64,000 nucleotides of DNA from Pseudomonadota bacterium (GCA_023387735.1 JAEWHP010000049.1:62001-126000); one strand, 5' to 3'; counted from the stretch's first letter, positions 14,608 to 24,200 are shown. Numbers and translations are program-made. The notes: generated by a model from the letters alone, not told the origin.

Positions 14608-14970
14608 ATGGCTATATTGGGCATAACCAGCTTGACCCGACGACGCGACCCGCACAGGAAAGATTGCTGGCAGATTTATGCCGGTGACGTTCATGCGGGC
14701 ACTATCGCCATCGCCGCTGGCTTGCCCAATGCCGCCGTCGCATGGAAGTGGAGCGCGGGATTCTATCCGGGCTCCGGACCCGGCGAGATCAGGCACGGCG
14801 GCGCCGACACCTTCGATGAAGCCCGTGCCGCGTTCGAACGAGGCTGGCAGCAATTCCTATCGACCCGCACCGAAGCCGACGTTGCCGAATGGCGCGATCA
14901 ACAGGAATGGACGCGCCGCAAATACGCCGCCCGCGACGCTGGCCAGCCCGTGCCATTACGACAAAGATGA
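14608..14970 (+). CDS. Conserved hypothetical protein, FYPGSGPGE type
   Basis: 120 residues: a strand-rich N-terminal half (WQIYAGDVHAGTIAI), a Trp-rich core (KWSAGFYPGSGPGEI) and a helical end (FDEARAAFERGWQQFLSTRT, then WRDQQEWTRRKYA). I recall this exact layout from many Bradyrhizobium proteins without known function. It follows the HIRAN gene by 17 bases and may be co-transcribed with it. Confidence 0.7.
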   Translation: MAILGITSLTRRRDPHRKDCWQIYAGDVHAGTIAIAAGLPNAAVAWKWSAGFYPGSGPGEIRHGGADTFDEARAAFERGWQQFLSTRTEADVAEWRDQQEWTRRKYAARDAGQPVPLRQR

Positions 14971-15534
14971 GATGCCGCGCGACTGCGAAGAATCCGCAGT
15001 CGCTTAGCTGGGGTCACACCTAGAACAGCGGTTTACGAGTGATATGCACCCGCAAGTGAACCATCCAAGCTTTGCATCGGATCTTAATTTCCGTGAGATA
15101 ACCAACAACGGTTCCCGTTGGCTTCGTTCTTGCAGAGCTATCGGTCAACACAGGCGTTGACGGCGCTTTGTTTGGTAGGCATTCTTTCATCAGAAATGTT
15201 TCCCATAGGGGGTGGACGTTTCGATTCGGATGGCCCCGTCGTTACAGCGACGGGGCTTTTCCGTTTTGCGTTGACTGTGACGAATCATCACCAACACATA
15301 TGCTGATTGGACACGCGACCAACTCCCCAACGCAATGCAATAGTCGTGCTAGGCGTGCCATCCTCGTAATGATACGGTATGATTCCGGGAATGATGTAGC
15401 TGTGTAGCAACATTTCCGTGGCGATTGCCGCCGCACAACATGTTCATACTGTTTTAATGAATGTGCGGCGGTTTCCCGAGCCACGACGCTCAGCAAAAGC
15501 GTTGAACGCACGGGCTCCAATCTACAACCAATGT
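14971..15534. other. Gene-free stretch
   Basis: About 560 bases with no credible gene. It includes a terminator-like hairpin (15233-15260). Near 14985-15005 there is a short inverted pair (GCGACTGCG with CGCAGTCGC). Short frames at 15118-15407 run through the hairpin and have no ribosome sites. Confidence 0.5.
15233..15260 (+). terminator. Rho-independent terminator-like hairpin
   Basis: GCCCCGTCG at 15233-15241 pairs perfectly with CGACGGGGC at 15248-15256 across a 6-base loop, then TTTT. It lies 260 bases after the nearest upstream plus-strand gene, so it may end an unannotated small RNA or a long 3' region. Confidence 0.6.
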
Positions 15535-15807
15535 ATGATGCCGATGAAGATGACGACTGATCGACCGTATGCAGACCCTGAGAAGGCTGCGCGCCGATTG
15601 ATGGAGCACGCTCGCGCATACGAGCCTAAACAGGACGGCCGGATTTTTATCGAGAAGATCAATTCGCCCTTCCTGTTCGGCGACAAGGCTACGGCGGAAG
15701 AGCACCGCGCGGGACTTGCCTACGCGATAGAACAAGGCTGGATCGAGCTGCACGAAAGCGGCACCTACGTCCGCTTCACCCAATCAGGCAACGATTTATT
15801 TGCATAA
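15535..15807 (+). CDS. Small conserved hypothetical protein
   Basis: The likely product begins at one of the clustered Met codons 15535-15550; from 15550 it reads MTTDRPYADPEKAARRLMEH. The core (QDGRIFIEKINSPFLF, then GLAYAIEQGWIELHESGTYV) resembles a winged-helix fold and is common in Bradyrhizobium in my recollection, with no known function. The frame extends upstream to 15418 but that part lacks a ribosome site and does not look protein-like. Confidence 0.65.
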   Translation: MMPMKMTTDRPYADPEKAARRLMEHARAYEPKQDGRIFIEKINSPFLFGDKATAEEHRAGLAYAIEQGWIELHESGTYVRFTQSGNDLFA

Positions 15808-15828
15808 TCGATACTGGAAGGGAGAGCC

Positions 15829-16122
15829 ATGAAGGCACCTGACTTCAAGATTACACGCGACGGTGACAGGATCATTATCTCTCAAGATGTGACGCTGTTG
15901 GGCGAGACCATTCGGGCAATGGACATCAGGGATGGCGAGACGCTGACTCTCGACGTGACCTTGGCAATGGACATCAAAGAGCTTGCGAAGCTGATCGACA
16001 AGGACGGGGGCGATCCGTCAAAGCCCGGCATGATCAAACGGATCACGGAAAGCGGAATCCATGAGATCATCAGAGGCGCGATTCAAATCGGTGTCGGCTT
16101 CGGTAAATCCCTAATCGGATGA
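15829..16122 (+). CDS. Small hypothetical protein
   Basis: 97 residues with a strand-rich first half (FKITRDGDRIIISQDVTLLG) and a C-terminal amphipathic Gly-rich helix (IIRGAIQIGVGFGKSLIG) that might touch a membrane. A strong AAGGGAGAG ribosome site precedes the ATG. 21 bases separate it from the previous gene, so the two probably form an operon. No family recognised. Confidence 0.6.
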   Translation: MKAPDFKITRDGDRIIISQDVTLLGETIRAMDIRDGETLTLDVTLAMDIKELAKLIDKDGGDPSKPGMIKRITESGIHEIIRGAIQIGVGFGKSLIG

Positions 16123-16133
16123 TGTTCGCCTGA

Positions 16134-16565
16134 TCAGGCGGCGCGGCGATAGGCGAGCGCGGCATGATGTGGGCAATAGCTTTCGCTGACCTTGGGCGAG
16201 CCGCACCACATGTCGCCCGGCATCGGCCAGCGGCAATGATGCGATTGCAGATCACACCATGAGACGCCTGCGCCAGCCGGAACGTTATCGACTGACAGCA
16301 ACGGCGCGGTGCATACGCTTTTGGTGCGGTACATCTTGGCGGGCTTGATGCGTGCAAGCTTGGGTGGCTTGGGAGCATGGATCGCGCGGAAGCCCTGCCG
16401 ATGCAATACGCCGCAAATCGCCGACCGTGACATGTTGAACTCGGCAGCGATGTCGCGGCGGCTAACCCCGGCGGTTGCCCGTAGAACGATGCGCTCGATG
16501 ACGCTGGCAGGATGCCCGTGCATGATCGTTGCCCCCGGTGGATGTCCCGGATCGAACCCAACCAC
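16134..16565 (-). CDS. GcrA-like cell-cycle regulator
   Basis: 143 residues in the GcrA layout: an N-terminal HTH (RIVLRATAGVSRRDIAAEFN, then MSRSAICGVLHRQGF), a Pro/Lys linker, and a C-terminal Cys/His module HHCRWPMPGDMWCGS followed by YCPHHAALAYRR, which matches the CRWP...FCG...YC..H pattern of GcrA. GcrA works with sigma-70 at promoters methylated by CcrM in Caulobacter and other Alphaproteobacteria. Host GcrA is longer at the N-terminus; short versions like this are often on prophages. Position near the end of the accessory block suggests an element-borne regulator that taps into the host cell cycle (inference). Confidence 0.75.
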   Translation of the reverse strand: MVGFDPGHPPGATIMHGHPASVIERIVLRATAGVSRRDIAAEFNMSRSAICGVLHRQGFRAIHAPKPPKLARIKPAKMYRTKSVCTAPLLSVDNVPAGAGVSWCDLQSHHCRWPMPGDMWCGSPKVSESYCPHHAALAYRRAA

Positions 16566-16872
16566 GGCCCCGGCCGCCTCGCTACGGCTCTAGCCCCGCC
16601 GGGAGACCATGGGTCACAGATTATTATCAGGCTTCCACAGGTTCCCGCAGGGCGATGGGCGGTGAGAGAGATGCGTGTAAAGCACCTGCTCAACCGCTGA
16701 ACTAACCAGAGACCAAGATGGCCCCCGCGAGCGAAAGGCCAACTGCAGGTGTGGGACGGAGTGTGGGACCGTAAACCTAAGGCGTTGACGACACAGCTTG
16801 AATTCAGGGGTCTGCGATGTGCAAACAACACCACAGATTCCCCCTATCCGGTTGTCCCCCGTAGCTTTTTCC
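16566..16872. other. Gene-free junction region
   Basis: Some 300 bases between the GcrA-like gene and pbpC. It holds the tRNA-like fragment and a GTGGGAC direct repeat (at about 16752 and 16764). It is the most likely zone for the right end of the accessory block, because the next gene is a core cell-wall gene, but no left-end sequence is available to prove an attachment site. Confidence 0.35.
16670..16711 (-). other. tRNA-Val-like 5' half (fragment)
   Basis: On the minus strand, from 16711 downward, the sequence shows a tRNA D-arm (TTAGTTCAGCGGTTGAGC) and an anticodon-like arm whose loop TTTACAC would give anticodon UAC (Val), with a stem GGTGC/GCATC. No T-arm or matching acceptor 3' end follows. 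It could be a remnant of an attachment site or of a broken tRNA, or chance similarity. Confidence 0.3.
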
Positions 16873-18993
16873 TTACTGTACCCGGATCACAACGGTATCG
16901 GCTGCCCCGGTCGCGTCGATCACCGTCAGCCGGGCAAAACCCGGCCCCGGCGGCTCGACCAGCCGTTGCCGCCGGCTGTCGATTTCCCCGACGGAGGTAC
17001 CGTTCAGCATGATCGTCAGCGGCAGCACGCCACCGGCCACCTTGACCGGCATCGGCGCGGCCTGCCCGTCAGCCGAACGGTCGACGTCGATCCGCGAGCC
17101 GTTCAGCGGAAACTGGATGCGCGGCATCTGATCGCCGCCCGTCCTGATCAACTCGCCGGCGGGACGAAATCGCCGCAACGGCAACGGCAGTTTGGCGTTG
17201 CTGGAGACCAGCGCACCCTTCGGCGGCTTCGGCAGCGCCGCCGGGATCTTGCCGGTTCGCGCGAAGGCGTCGAACAGGATCGGTGCTGCGGCGGTGCGGC
17301 CAACCAGACCGGGCACCGGCGCGCCATCCGGGCGCCCGACCCACACGCCAACGGTGATGCGGCCGTCAAAGCCGACCGACCAGGCGTCGCGATAGCCGTA
17401 ACTGGTGCCGGTCTTGAAGGCGATCCTGTTGTGCACGCCGTTTTCCGGCGGCGGCGTCCCGAGCAGCACGTTGCCGACCTGCCAGGCCGCCGCCTGGTCC
17501 ATCAGACGTAGCGGCTCGCGATCATCGCTGGCCAACATGATCTCGCGCAGCGGCCGCGTTGCGCCGAGCCGCGCCAGACCGGTGTAGAGCTGCGCCAGAT
17601 CCTGCAGCGTAACGCCGACGCCGCCGAGACCCATCGCGAGCCCCGGTGCTTCATCCTTCGGCAGCACCAGGCTGCCGCCGGCCTGCTTGAGCCGCGACGA
17701 CAGCCGGCTGGAACCGATGCGGTCCAGCAACGCAATCGCCGGCACGTTCAGCGAGAGTTGCAGCGCCTTGCGCACGGGCACCGTGCCCTGGAACGTCATG
17801 TCGAAATTTTCGGGCGCGTAGGATCCGAACCGGATCGGACGGTCATCGATCAGGCTCTCGGGATGGACAAAGCCGTCCTCGAAGGCGAGGCCGTAGATGA
17901 ACGGCTTCAACGTTGAACCGGGCGAGCGTACCGCGCGCGTCATGTCGACCTGGCCGGCGCGGCATTCGTCGAAATAATCCGACGAGCCGACGCGCGCCAG
18001 CACGTCGCCACTCTCATTGTCGACCGCAATGATCGCGACCGAAATGTTCGGCCCTTGCGCGATCGCGCGATCACGCGCCAGCGTCTCCAGCGTTTTCTGC
18101 AAGCTGGAGTCCAACGTCAGCCGGATAATGGACTTATCCGACACCGTCGCCATCGCCGCGTCGGAGGAATGCGGCGCCAGAATCGGCATCGGCTTTCGCA
18201 GCTTCGGCACGGCAACCGCCCTCGCCTGCGCAGCGTCCTCCTGCGACACCACGCCGTCCTCGACCATGCGTTCGAGCACGCGGTCACGCGCGACATGGGC
18301 GGCTTCCGGATGCCGATCGAGCCGGCGGCGTTCCGGCGATTGCGGCAGCGCCACGAGAAGCGCGGACTCCGCCAGCGAAAGCCGCTTCGGTTCCTTGCCG
18401 AAATAGGCGATAGACGCCGCGCGGATGCCTTCGAGATTCCCGCCGAACGGCGCCAGCGCCAGATAGAGATCAAGGATCTCGTCCTTGTTCAGTTGCCGCT
18501 CGAGCTGAACCGCTCGAACCATCTGGCGCAGCTTTGCGTAAACCGATCGCTCGCGCCGCGGCTCGATCAGCCGCGCCAGCTGCATCGTGATAGTCGAACC
18601 GCCGGAAACAATCTCACCGCGGGTAACGAGTTGCAGCGCCGCGCGCCCCAGTGCCAGCGGATCGACGCCGTGGTGCGAGTGGAATCGGCGGTCCTCGTAG
18701 GCCAGCAGCAGCTTGAGATATCCGGGATCGACCGATGTCCTGGCATCGACCGGCAGCCGCCAGCGTCCGTCCGCCATCGCATAGGCGCGCAGCAGCTTGC
18801 CGTTGCGGTCGACGATGGTGGTCGAGACTTTTCGCGCGGGCTCCAGCGGCAGCGGCCCGAGCGAGGTAACCCAGGCGGCGAAGGCAGTGGCCGTGATCAG
18901 ACCAGCGACGGCGGATATCGCCGTCGCCTTCCTGACCTTCCGCCAGCGCCCCTCGCGAGGCACAGCCGGCGCTATAGTCGCCTTCCCGCTCAT
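16873..18993 (-). CDS. pbpC: Penicillin-binding protein 1C
   Basis: 706 residues in the bifunctional class A order. A cytoplasmic basic tail and one membrane segment (about 24-42) are followed by a GT51 glycosyltransferase with LAYEDRRFHSHHGVD (catalytic Glu near 100) and GGSTITMQLARL. Next is the transpeptidase with SPGSTLKP (active Ser near 356), SLN and KTGTS (near 527), and a C-terminal BiPBP beta domain from about 615 on. It polymerises and cross-links peptidoglycan in the periplasm. Its ATG overlaps the stop of the alpha-2-macroglobulin gene by 4 nt (18990-18993), the classic yfhM-pbpC pairing in which the two are thought to work in defence and repair of the cell wall. Confidence 0.93.
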   Translation of the reverse strand: MSGKATIAPAVPREGRWRKVRKATAISAVAGLITATAFAAWVTSLGPLPLEPARKVSTTIVDRNGKLLRAYAMADGRWRLPVDARTSVDPGYLKLLLAYEDRRFHSHHGVDPLALGRAALQLVTRGEIVSGGSTITMQLARLIEPRRERSVYAKLRQMVRAVQLERQLNKDEILDLYLALAPFGGNLEGIRAASIAYFGKEPKRLSLAESALLVALPQSPERRRLDRHPEAAHVARDRVLERMVEDGVVSQEDAAQARAVAVPKLRKPMPILAPHSSDAAMATVSDKSIIRLTLDSSLQKTLETLARDRAIAQGPNISVAIIAVDNESGDVLARVGSSDYFDECRAGQVDMTRAVRSPGSTLKPFIYGLAFEDGFVHPESLIDDRPIRFGSYAPENFDMTFQGTVPVRKALQLSLNVPAIALLDRIGSSRLSSRLKQAGGSLVLPKDEAPGLAMGLGGVGVTLQDLAQLYTGLARLGATRPLREIMLASDDREPLRLMDQAAAWQVGNVLLGTPPPENGVHNRIAFKTGTSYGYRDAWSVGFDGRITVGVWVGRPDGAPVPGLVGRTAAAPILFDAFARTGKIPAALPKPPKGALVSSNAKLPLPLRRFRPAGELIRTGGDQMPRIQFPLNGSRIDVDRSADGQAAPMPVKVAGGVLPLTIMLNGTSVGEIDSRRQRLVEPPGPGFARLTVIDATGAADTVVIRVQ

Positions 18994-21900
18994 TTCGCCG
19001 CCCGCACCTCGACCGTGCCCGTGCCGGTGCGGCCGTAGCGCGAGGGATTGTACATGTCCTCGACATAGGCCTGCGGCAGCACGTATTTGCCGGGCGATAC
19101 AGCGCGCACGATGTAGGCCACCGTGAATACCGACTTGTCGTCGGCGGCGCGATCGATGGCGGCCGTGAAGCGGTCGTCGCGGAACTCGGTATGCTCCGGC
19201 TCCTCGCCGTCCTCGATCCAGTCCAGCGTGCCGCTATCGCCCGACGACACCAGGTGCGGGTTGTCGATCTCAAGTCCCGCCGGAAGATAATCGGCCACCA
19301 TGATGTGCCCGTATTCCGGCTTGGCCTCGGTGATCTTCAACACCACGGCGAAGCGATCGTTCTGCTTCGCCTTGCTGACGTCGGCCGGCTTGCCGTCGAG
19401 CGTGAAATAACTGCGCTCGATCTTGAAGCCGTTGGAGGCCGCAGGCTCCGGCGTCACCGGCGACCCCGACACCGAGACAACCGCCTGCACCGCCGCATCG
19501 CCGGTATTGGTGATCTTGACCGCCTTGCCGGCCAGCGCCTCGGCCTTGTAGCTGCGGTACACGGCCGCCCTGGCAGGCGTGCCGTCGATGTCCAGCGCCA
19601 GCGTCTCCTTCGACAGCGCGCGCGAGGCCAGCACCAGCCAGGCGTTCTCCTGCGTCGAGGTGTAGGGCGAAAGGCCCCGCGCAACTTCGACCCGCTGGAC
19701 GGCCTGCGTCAGCGTCGCCCGCGGCGCATTGCCTTCGCTCGCAAGCGAAACCAGCGCCGCTGCATCGCGCAGCGCCGAGCCGTAGTCGGTGCGACCGAAC
19801 TCGAGCACGGGCTTTGGCGCCAGCGCATCGAGCGCCGCGCCATAGACCCGCTCCGCCCGCGCTTTGTCGCCGACCAGCGCGAGCGCCGCCGCAAGCTGCG
19901 ATTTCGCGATCGGGGTGGCGAGATTGGCGAGCTTGGTGTCGGCGAGGTAACGCAGATCGCCGATCGGTGCCGTGCCGTTGCGCGCGAGCACGTAGAGGCC
20001 GTAGGCGAGATCGCGGCCGCCGTCCTTCTCCGGCTCGTTGGCATTGACCACGGAGTTTCTGATACGATCGAGCGCGTTCTTGAACAGCACGTCCGGCACC
20101 GCAAAGCCCTTTTCGCGGGCGCGGGTCAGGAAGTCGGTCACGTAGGCATCGAGCCAGGCGTCATCGCCGCCCGCCGACCACAGGCCGAACGAACCGTTCG
20201 AGCCCTGACGTGCCAACAGCCGCTCGATCGCATCCCTGATGCGCTGGTCGACTGCCGTATCCATCGCCAGATGCGCACCGGCCGCGAGGTCGTTGACGTA
20301 CAGCAACGGCATCGCGCGGCTGGTGATCTGCTCCGAGCAGCCGTGCGGATAGCGATCCAGCGCTTTCAGGATGGTTGCCGCATCGAGCGCCGTCGACAGG
20401 CTGACCGACAGCGATACGCTGCCGGTGCCGGACACCAGGTCGGAGAACATGTCCGGCGTCAGCGTCAGGCTCTCGCCCTTCGCCAGAGTCCGGATCGAGC
20501 GCCGTGCCAGCACCTGCGTCGCCGCCTTGACGTCTAGCGCATAGTGCCGCGCCAGCGTCAGCCCGTTCGGTCCCTTGATGTCGACGTCGAGATTGGCAGT
20601 ACCCGCTCCGCCGGCATCGATGGCCAGCGCCATCGAAGTCCGCTGCTTCGCGGCGAGCTTGACGGTCGTGGTGGGATTGCCCGTCACCTTCACCGGGCCC
20701 GAGGTCTTGACGCTGATGCTGTAATCGCCGGGCGCGCCCTCGACATTGTCGAGGTCGAAACTCATCGTGCCCTTGTCGCCATTCAGCAGGAAGCGCGGCA
20801 GAGTTGCCGTCAGCACCACCGGATCGCGCACCGTGACATCGATCGTCGCACGGCCAAGCTTGGTCGCGTTCCACGCCACCGCCATGACGCGGGCAGTGCC
20901 GGCGAACTCCGGAATATCAAAACTGATCTCGGCGGTTCCGTCAGCCCCGACGGTGACGATGCCCGAATAGAGCGCCAGCGGCTTTTGCGTGGGCGGCGAG
21001 CCCTGCAGGTCGGCGCCGGCGGAATCGCCGCCGGTCCTGATCTGGCCGCGCGTGCCCTGCATGCCGTCGATCAGTTGCCCATAGAGGTCGCGGATCTCGG
21101 CCGTGAGGCGGCGCTGGCCGAGATAGTATTCGTCCGGCGCCGGCGGCTTGTAGTTCGTCAGATTGAGAATGCCGACATCGACCGCGGCGATGACGATCTT
21201 GGCGTCCTCACCCGCACTGAGCCCGCCGAGTTTCACCGGAATCTTCAACGTCGTGCCCGGCCGAACCAGCGGCGGCGGCGACAGCGTGACGGCAAGCGTC
21301 CGCGACTTCTTGTCGATGCCGAACCATTTCAGGCCGATCGCTCGCCCAGGCATCCGCAACGCCGCCGTATCAAGCGGCCGGCGCAGCGTCGCCAGCACAT
21401 AAGCGCCCGTGCCCCAGTCCTTGCCGACCGGGATTCTGACCTGCTGGGTACCCTCGGTGACATCGATCGTCTGCGTCGTCAGCAGGCGGTCGCCAAGCAC
21501 GTTGACGGTCAGCTTGCCTGCCGTGCGGGCATTGACCGACACCACCATGGTGTCGCCGGAGGCGTATTCAGCCTTGTCGACCGAGGTTTCCAGCAGGTCC
21601 GGCGTATCGGCGCTGCCGTCGGAGTACCAGCCGACGTCGAATTGCACCGAGGTCACCGGTCCATCCGCATCGGTCGACTTGACGTCGAGGCGATAGCGGC
21701 CCGGCTCCGGCGAGACCGACACCCGCGCCGCCTTGTCGGCTGCGAGCGTCAGGTCACCGTCGGCCACGCGCCTGGTCGATTTGACGGGCTCATATTCCCA
21801 TGAAGAGTTCTGGCGATACCATTGATAGCGCGACTCCATCTTCAGGAGCTCGTAGCGCAGGCCGTCGCGTGGCAATTGCTTGCCGTCAGCGCCGACGAAG

Positions 21901-24200
21901 ATGACGTCGAACTCGGCCTTGTCGCCCTCCGCGACGCTCTTGTCGCCGAACAGCGGCTTGACGCCAATCAGGGCCGCACTCGGCGCCACCGGCAGCACCA
22001 GCTTGCGCTCGACCGCGCGGCCGCCGGTTTCCACCATGCGGATGAATATCTGGGCTTCCTGCGGGCGGGTCGAAGTCGGCGCCTTGGCGAGCGACACCGG
22101 GAAGCTCGCCACACCGTTGGTGTCGGCCTCCGGCAGGTTCTCGATCGGGGTGCGTTCGTTGCTGGCGCTCTCCTCATCCGCGACGCCGAACTGGTAACCG
22201 GGATAACCCGGCCGTCCCGAGGCCGCGGGGGCAACCAGCATATCGCCTTCGAGCTGCAGGCCCGAGGCCGGCGCCCCGTAAAGGAATTTGCCGGCGACCT
22301 TCAGTTCAACCGGCGCATCAGCCTTGATCACCTTCTCCTTAGCCGAGATGTCGAATTCGATCCGCTCGGGGATGTAGTCCTCGACCATGAACGTGGTCTC
22401 GCCGACCGACGAGCCCTTGGGGTCGGTGAACGCCCGCACCCGCCAGGTCCCGGTCGGGACCGCCGAATTGAGCGCAACGGCCATCGATCGTCCACCGGCG
22501 CCCTGGTCCGGGAGTTGCGCGCGCCGGAATTCGACGCCGTCCGGCCGCTCGATCACCAGCGTCAGCGGTCCACCGGCCATGGCGTTGCCCTGCCCGTCGC
22601 GCAACAGCGCGGTCAGATAGACGGTCTCGCTCGAACGGTAGACGCCGCGCTCGGCATAGACGAAGGCATCGGCGCCTGGCGGAACCACGCGGCCCGACAC
22701 GCCGCGGTCGGTGAGATCGAAGGCATTTGTTTTCAGGCTGAGAAACGCATAATCCGCCTTGTCCCTCATGACCGTCAGCAGGGCCGGCGACAGCCCGCCC
22801 TCGCCGCGCGCGAGGCCGGCCTCGAACAGCACGTGGCCGGCATCGTCGGTTTTACGCGTGGCCAGAATCTCGTTGTTGCGCGCGACCAGCCGCACCTCGG
22901 CCCTTGCGACAGCCGCGGTGGACGCCAGCGAGTTCACGAAAACATGGATGCCGTCATTGCCCGAAAACGCTGATAGCCCCATGTCGGAGACGATGAACCA
23001 CTGCGTCGCCAGCGAGCCGTCATCGTCGCCGCTGCCGGGCCCCTTGGCGGCAGCAGTCATCACATAGACGCCCGGCTGCAGATCGCCGAGCGCCTGGTCG
23101 ACCGGGAATGCCGTCACGACGTCCTGGTTCAGCGTGCTCGCGGTGGCGAGCTCACCCGACCAGACCTTCACGCCACGCTCATTGCCGAGATCGAAGAGCT
23201 GATAACTCGACAGCGTCTTCTGGAAGTCGCTGTCGACCACCGTGTTGATCAGGTTGCGGTCGCCGATCCGGAACACGTTGACGTTCACGGCCGGCGTATT
23301 GACGCTGACCAGCGGGATGCCGCGCTGGCCGGTGCGCGGCAGCACATAGGCGCGGCCGGTGAAGCGCACGAACGGCTTGCGGTCCCGGACATAGATATTG
23401 AACTCGGCCGATTTCGGCAGCGTCTCCTTTACCGTCGACGGCAGGCCGGCGCGCAGGTTGATGTTGTAGCGCTCGCCATGCTTGAGCCCGTCGACGCAGA
23501 GCTGTTTGCCTTCGCTCGTCAGCGCCGGCTTGTCGGTGCCGGCGAGCGCAAGGAACGGCGCGAAATCGACGCGCTTGGCGAGATCCTCGGAGAACTGGAA
23601 GCAGGCGCGCGGCGAAGCGCCGTCGGAATCGACCGTGTAATCGAGCAGCCGGAAGCCATGCTCAGTGCGCATCTTCTCGTACTGGCCGCGAACCTCGGCG
23701 ACCTCGCGCAGGTCGAGCGACAGCCGCAGGCTATCCAGCGCTGGACGCCAAAGCTTGCGGTCGGACATCGCCCGGCCGATCACCGCCAGGGCATCGGCCT
23801 CCTCGGCCTGATTGCCGGCGCGCTGGTAAGCGATGTAGGCCGCCGTCGAGGCACGCTCGAGCAGGAAGGCCTGCTCACTGGAAGTGGTGGAACGGACCTG
23901 GAAGATGGTCTTGGCGAGCCGCAGCCAGTTGGCGCCGTCTTCGGGGCTGGTCGCTGCGATCTGCCCGAGGATCTGCAGACCCGACCGGAAGTCGGAGCGC
24001 CGGAAGGCGGCATCGACGTCGGTGCGCAGCATCGCGGAAGATTTGGCGACAGGTCCCGCCTCCTTCCTGATCTGAGCCTCCAACTTGATGGCCGAATCGG
24101 CGAGATCATCGCGCTTGAAGGCCTTTTCCGCGGCACCCGCCGCCGTCAGGCCAAGCGCCAGCGTGGCGCAAATCACTGTGGCGCGAACCAAACCGATCAT
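18990..24200 (-). CDS. Bacterial alpha-2-macroglobulin (YfhM-like)
   Basis: From the ATG at 24200 (GGGAG about 8 bases upstream) 1736 residues are read; the frame is open a further 216 nt but that part is not signal-like. Residues 1-24 are a signal peptide (MIGLVRATVICATLALGLTA). MG domains follow, then a macroglobulin-like core, and the thioester motif GCSEQ near residue 1287 within a thioester-domain context (HGCSEQITSRAMPLLYVNDL). Such proteins trap attacking proteases in the periplasm. Unlike E. coli YfhM no lipobox Cys is seen, so this one is probably soluble. It is co-transcribed with pbpC just downstream. Confidence 0.92.
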   Translation of the reverse strand: MIGLVRATVICATLALGLTAAGAAEKAFKRDDLADSAIKLEAQIRKEAGPVAKSSAMLRTDVDAAFRRSDFRSGLQILGQIAATSPEDGANWLRLAKTIFQVRSTTSSEQAFLLERASTAAYIAYQRAGNQAEEADALAVIGRAMSDRKLWRPALDSLRLSLDLREVAEVRGQYEKMRTEHGFRLLDYTVDSDGASPRACFQFSEDLAKRVDFAPFLALAGTDKPALTSEGKQLCVDGLKHGERYNINLRAGLPSTVKETLPKSAEFNIYVRDRKPFVRFTGRAYVLPRTGQRGIPLVSVNTPAVNVNVFRIGDRNLINTVVDSDFQKTLSSYQLFDLGNERGVKVWSGELATASTLNQDVVTAFPVDQALGDLQPGVYVMTAAAKGPGSGDDDGSLATQWFIVSDMGLSAFSGNDGIHVFVNSLASTAAVARAEVRLVARNNEILATRKTDDAGHVLFEAGLARGEGGLSPALLTVMRDKADYAFLSLKTNAFDLTDRGVSGRVVPPGADAFVYAERGVYRSSETVYLTALLRDGQGNAMAGGPLTLVIERPDGVEFRRAQLPDQGAGGRSMAVALNSAVPTGTWRVRAFTDPKGSSVGETTFMVEDYIPERIEFDISAKEKVIKADAPVELKVAGKFLYGAPASGLQLEGDMLVAPAASGRPGYPGYQFGVADEESASNERTPIENLPEADTNGVASFPVSLAKAPTSTRPQEAQIFIRMVETGGRAVERKLVLPVAPSAALIGVKPLFGDKSVAEGDKAEFDVIFVGADGKQLPRDGLRYELLKMESRYQWYRQNSSWEYEPVKSTRRVADGDLTLAADKAARVSVSPEPGRYRLDVKSTDADGPVTSVQFDVGWYSDGSADTPDLLETSVDKAEYASGDTMVVSVNARTAGKLTVNVLGDRLLTTQTIDVTEGTQQVRIPVGKDWGTGAYVLATLRRPLDTAALRMPGRAIGLKWFGIDKKSRTLAVTLSPPPLVRPGTTLKIPVKLGGLSAGEDAKIVIAAVDVGILNLTNYKPPAPDEYYLGQRRLTAEIRDLYGQLIDGMQGTRGQIRTGGDSAGADLQGSPPTQKPLALYSGIVTVGADGTAEISFDIPEFAGTARVMAVAWNATKLGRATIDVTVRDPVVLTATLPRFLLNGDKGTMSFDLDNVEGAPGDYSISVKTSGPVKVTGNPTTTVKLAAKQRTSMALAIDAGGAGTANLDVDIKGPNGLTLARHYALDVKAATQVLARRSIRTLAKGESLTLTPDMFSDLVSGTGSVSLSVSLSTALDAATILKALDRYPHGCSEQITSRAMPLLYVNDLAAGAHLAMDTAVDQRIRDAIERLLARQGSNGSFGLWSAGGDDAWLDAYVTDFLTRAREKGFAVPDVLFKNALDRIRNSVVNANEPEKDGGRDLAYGLYVLARNGTAPIGDLRYLADTKLANLATPIAKSQLAAALALVGDKARAERVYGAALDALAPKPVLEFGRTDYGSALRDAAALVSLASEGNAPRATLTQAVQRVEVARGLSPYTSTQENAWLVLASRALSKETLALDIDGTPARAAVYRSYKAEALAGKAVKITNTGDAAVQAVVSVSGSPVTPEPAASNGFKIERSYFTLDGKPADVSKAKQNDRFAVVLKITEAKPEYGHIMVADYLPAGLEIDNPHLVSSGDSGTLDWIEDGEEPEHTEFRDDRFTAAIDRAADDKSVFTVAYIVRAVSPGKYVLPQAYVEDMYNPSRYGRTGTGTVEVRAAK

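Noticed and set aside
15118..15407. Two short plus-strand frames
   Set aside because: They read through a terminator-like hairpin and lack start signals.
19191..22973. Long plus-strand open frames opposite the macroglobulin gene
   Set aside because: They mirror the GC-rich codons of a well-supported minus-strand gene, are Arg-rich with no domain, and have no ribosome sites.
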